Source of the DNA: Hyaloperonospora brassicae
Taxonomy: Eukaryota > Oomycota > Peronosporomycetes > Peronosporales > Peronosporaceae
Assembly (NCBI GenBank): GCA_947650285.1
Contig: CANTFL010000361.1
Coordinates: 1-64,000, forward strand
DNA length: 64,000 nucleotides
Reading direction: 5' to 3'
Position numbers and translations under genes: made by a program
The notes under the pieces: model-generated
Told to the model about the DNA's origin: nothing
Database searches by the model: none
Seen by the model: the letters and a program-made list of their open reading frames with translations, nothing else
Shown: in pieces, positions 61,242 to 64,000 of the stretch
Layout: each line of letters opens with the position of its first letter
Numbering within the stretch: position 1 is the first letter of the stretch

Positions 61242-61708
61242 TGTAACGGGGCACGCCCTTACCAGATGACTAGTAAGACCTTGTGTTGACTGAACACAAG
61301 GCTGCATACTCCTGACATCATGTTAACGTGGAGTGAGAAAGCGTGAGAATGTAAACAGATCTCGAAAGCTCTGTTTAGGGGAAAAAGTAGGCCTGTATAT
61401 AATAAAGTTGTATGTCTACAATAAACTATCTTTGTCTTGCTCCAATTATATAGAACTACAATCTCCTATGCGGGTTTCTTGCTCACCACCCTTTGTGCGC
61501 GTCCAGCAGCGATTGGTGGTTTCATTTAGTTGATATAATATGTGTATTAACCGTTCAGGGGAGCACCCAAGAATAATACTATCGGGGGTAATATTCCGTC
61601 AACAATACCTCTTCTCGAGTAAGGTTGATTAAATATTATCGAATTAGATAATATGTAAAAATTGATACATTCGCATCAACTTTTATGTAACGGGCTCACC
61701 CCGTTACA
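61242..61708 (-). repeat. Lone LTR of the E2/E3 subfamily (467 bp)
   Basis: A complete LTR from TGTAACGGGGC to CCCCGTTACA with no element sequence on either side; in reverse complement it aligns with the E2 3' LTR. The last 25 bases (U3 tip) form a hairpin, GTAACGGG...CCCGTTAC. The five-base flanks (GGTTT / TATTT) differ, so no clean target duplication supports simple solo-LTR formation. Confidence 0.9.
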
Positions 61709-62394
61709 TATTTATTGCAAGACATGCCCTATACCAGCCAATCTTATGACGGAAAGCTGTTGCTCTTGATCCGATTCAGCGGCTGCGCATCAATTGGTAG
61801 TAACAACAGGACTAGTTACTGAAACGAGCGTATGATGACAGCGCCGCATTCGTTGTATCTAGCAAAGACATGGACATGAGAGACGCTTGCCACGTCGTGA
61901 AGTTCCGGCACAGGCTTCTTTCTCAGAAAGTAGAAGTTGAAAACCCCTGCGAGTGTAAAAGCCAACGTTCAGTACATGAAGGCGTCAACATACTATAAGC
62001 ATTCGAAGTGATCAAATAATCACTTCTGGCAACAAACTGACTGTGCGCACTACACTACACTCGATCGCGATAAAATATGCCCCCTGCGGTAGAAGCTCTG
62101 AGATGCTAGCAATAACTGAAATGCTCTTCCCCATACACTACATCTGGTTTCGACAAGGTCGCGTCGCACAAAGGCTTTCTCTGAATATAATGGCGTCGTG
62201 CGCCAGGTAGTCCATGAATAATACGGTGACCATCTGCTCGAATGAAAAGAAATACTGCATGATTGCATCTTCAGAAAATCCCACAAGTCAAATTTGCTGT
62301 CGTTCAATTGTCACAAGGTTCAAAGCGGCAACTGAGTGTGAGAAAAAGGTTTACGCCGAACTTATTGCATTGGGTGGAGGAGACAAGGGTAAAT
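61709..62394. other. Intergenic sequence, no gene recognised
   Basis: Short frames only (62050-62307 minus, 62214-62471 plus), with no motif. Confidence 0.55.
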
Positions 62395-62639
62395 CTCAAA
62401 ATCAGTATCACAAATGTACAAAAGTCCCAAAACCAGTACTGTACTTTACTCAAGTACAAAAAACACGTTAAATAGTGTAAACCACATTATACTTAACTGC
62501 AACATGGAATAAGAAACTGCTTGATTGCTAGGGAGAGGCGAGACGGCATCAAATAAAACAGACAATGGTAGCAAGTGAGGCATAAAGTGAGGCAGCGAGT
62601 GAGTTAAAGTATACATTTCTGGCCCTTTTGTGCCCAACG
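62395..62639 (+). repeat. Left terminal inverted repeat of the long-TIR element
   Basis: Pairs with 63710-63966 in inverse orientation, with scattered mismatches and small indels. Confidence 0.85.
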
Positions 62640-62709
62640 CTTACTTAATAAATAGATACCTGCTCCCATACCTTATTTAAATCGTCTCGTTTTGAAGACA
62701 AACTTAAGG

Positions 62710-63254
62710 CTAACAATTTACTGTTAAAGAATCGATAGATGCAGCTGGCGCGGCATCTTCGGGAACACGCGCGGGTGGAAGCGGTGGGCCCGTTTCAAAC
62801 GGTTCTTCGTTCATCATCGGTTTTGCACCTCTTTCTGCTGTAGAGGTGCCATTGGCTGTGTCCGGTGGATGGAGCTTTAGTGGAGGCAGTAGCTTCTGAA
62901 ACGCAACTGGGCCTTGTGGAGCAGCGGGCGCGCTATATGAGACATTGAGCAGATCCATTTTGACCTTCGCGCAATGTTGTTGCGAAGACGGCACTTGAAT
63001 CATCAACATTTGGGATGGAGAAGTCTGCTGCTTCTAATGGTCGCTCCGGCTCGATGCACGACGCGTAAAAGTACAACGTGTTCAACGTTAGTAGTGATCG
63101 TGGAGCGTGCTTTCGGCCTGACGCGTCGAGCTTCAGTCTTGGGGCCGGTGCCCCGGGAATGCCGTCAAAGTTAGCCGAAGCTAACATCTGCCGCTGGTCG
63201 ACTGTGCCATTCGCTTCGTCATCACTCGAGGGATCGCCGTGATCGTAGTTGATT
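62710..63254 (-). pseudogene. Coding-like fragment inside the TIR element, origin unknown
   Basis: On the minus strand a frame from about 63254 reads 'DHGDPSSDDEANGTVDQRQM', then 'LTLNTLYFYASCIEPERPLE'. Near 63000 it shifts by one base into 'MDLLNVSYSAPAAPQGPVAF', then a Pro/Ala-rich tail ('FETGPPLPPARVPEDAAPAA') and a stop at 62710. Another stretch upstream (about 63260-63415, 'DPYSHGDQGIYGDNVATVRI') may belong to the same source. GC content is clearly higher than in the surroundings. It looks like a captured piece of a host gene or another element. I do not recognise the family. Confidence 0.4.
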
Positions 63255-63709
63255 GGGCTAGCCTTCTATTGCTTCAGTATTTGTCGGGAGGACTGGGGAG
63301 GGTAAGGTCCCTGGGTGGATGCGTACCGTAGCCACATTGTCCCCGTAGATGCCCTGGTCACCATGGCTGTACGGATCGGGCAGGTCAGTTTCCACACGTA
63401 CGCCAGCTCCAGTTGGAACTAGTTGCGAGATTGTCGAGCGTTGTCAGACCCGTAGGGCCCATTAGTTCTTGACAACTCCGCGCTTTCCAGCATCGAAGCC
63501 CGTAACAGGGTCTGGGCCAGTAGAACCGCCGAGCCCAGGCGCGCCGCCCTACCCACCAATGTTAGCATACTTGTTGACCCCAAACGATCCTTGCTGGTCC
63601 ACAAGGAGAAGCTTGGTCGGATAAGGCATTTTAGGCTTCTTTCTATAGCTGAGAACATGACGATTAAAAAGAGGCACGGTTGGAGCTGGCACCTAAATAG
63701 TATGTTATC

Positions 63710-63966
63710 ATTGGGCACAAAACGGCTAATTATATGTTTTAAACTTACTTGCTGCCGCACTTGCTGCCATTGTCGGTTTTACTTGCTGCCATTGTCGGTT
63801 TTACTTTCTGTCGTCTCGCCTCTCCCTAGCAATCAAGCTGTTTCTTATTCCATGTTGCAGTTAAGTATAATATGGTTGACACTTTTTAATGTATTTCTTT
63901 ACTCGATTTAAATATTGTTACTGGTTTTGGGACTTTTGCACATTTGTGGTACTGGTTTTGAGAATT
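63710..63966 (-). repeat. Right terminal inverted repeat of the long-TIR element
   Basis: Inverse of 62395-62639, about 12 bp longer because of a duplicated 20-bp unit at about 63768-63807. Confidence 0.85.
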
Positions 63967-64000
63967 AGTCGAGGAGACAACATAATGGCAAATCGGCATA

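Larger units (their letters stand above)
62395..63966. mobile_element. Long-TIR element carrying coding-like cargo
   Basis: About 245 bases at the left (62395-62639) reappear inverted at the right (63710-63966). Shared blocks include CTCAAAA.CAGTA.CACAAAT, 'TATACTTAACTGCAACATGG', 'GCTAGGGAGAGGCGAGACG' and the inner edge CCGTTTTGTGCCCAA / CCCTTTTGTGCCCAA. The right arm has an extra 'AAAACCGACAATGGCAGCAA' unit in tandem. No transposase is visible in the 1.07-kb interior, so it would be non-autonomous. The outer limits are approximate and target duplications could not be set. Confidence 0.75.

Noticed and set aside
61237..61713. Target-site duplication around the lone LTR and around E1
   Set aside because: The five-base flanks do not match (GGTTT / TATTT for the lone LTR; CACAT against the abutting LTR for E1).

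Overview
The window looks like repeat-rich chromosomal DNA of an oomycete (Peronosporales type, such as Phytophthora or a downy mildew). This is inferred from the Ty3/gypsy family it carries: LTRs bounded by TGTAACGGGG...CCCCGTTACA and pol motifs such as 'MDGFYQILMRE', 'DHPETDGQSE' and 'LLKKNVKWSW', which I associate with oomycete gypsy elements. I recognise no intact host housekeeping gene, tRNA, rRNA or CRISPR array. Almost everything readable is satellite DNA or mobile-element debris.

Layout. 1-18780 is a head-to-tail satellite with a 646-bp monomer: 29 full units without a single length change, then a short decayed edge. 18781-20343 is a low-copy-looking flank with one truncated open frame. 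20344-28561 is gypsy element E1 (pol on the minus strand), with both LTRs and a SINE-like insertion in its 3' LTR. It abuts, 5' LTR to 5' LTR, a second copy E3 on the plus strand (28560-32707). E3 is broken by two copies (R1, R2) of a long interspersed repeat called R here. A GATC-rich block lies in R2. 34888-35895 and 41980-42987 are 1008-bp inverted copies of part of R. Two more diverged R copies lie near 49.65 kb and 51.8 kb. The rest of 34-54.7 kb is AT-rich and shows no coherent coding. 54720-60505 is a 5'-truncated gypsy copy E2 (plus strand) whose 3' LTR holds a nested inverted-repeat element. A complete lone LTR in the opposite orientation follows (61242-61708). The window ends with a long-TIR element (62395-63966) carrying GC-rich, coding-like sequence.

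The strongest candidate for something undescribed lies between integrase and the 3' LTR of the gypsy family. Both E1 and E2 carry an open frame on the strand opposite to pol, encoding a charged, heptad-like (coiled-coil type) protein. In a 29-codon block the antisense peptides are about 41% identical while the overlapping sense peptides are about 14% identical. Base changes pile up at antisense third positions, which are sense second positions. This is the pattern expected if the antisense frame, not the sense frame, was under selection. The arrangement resembles antisense genes of some retroviruses and the antisense extra ORFs of some plant gypsy elements.

The gypsy copies are all defective and share lesions (two catalytic Asp-to-Asn changes and two frame breaks), so the family seems to have spread after losing autonomy. 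E1 and E3 also share a 425-bp tract with one mismatch inside much more diverged flanks, which points to gene conversion across the head-to-head pair.
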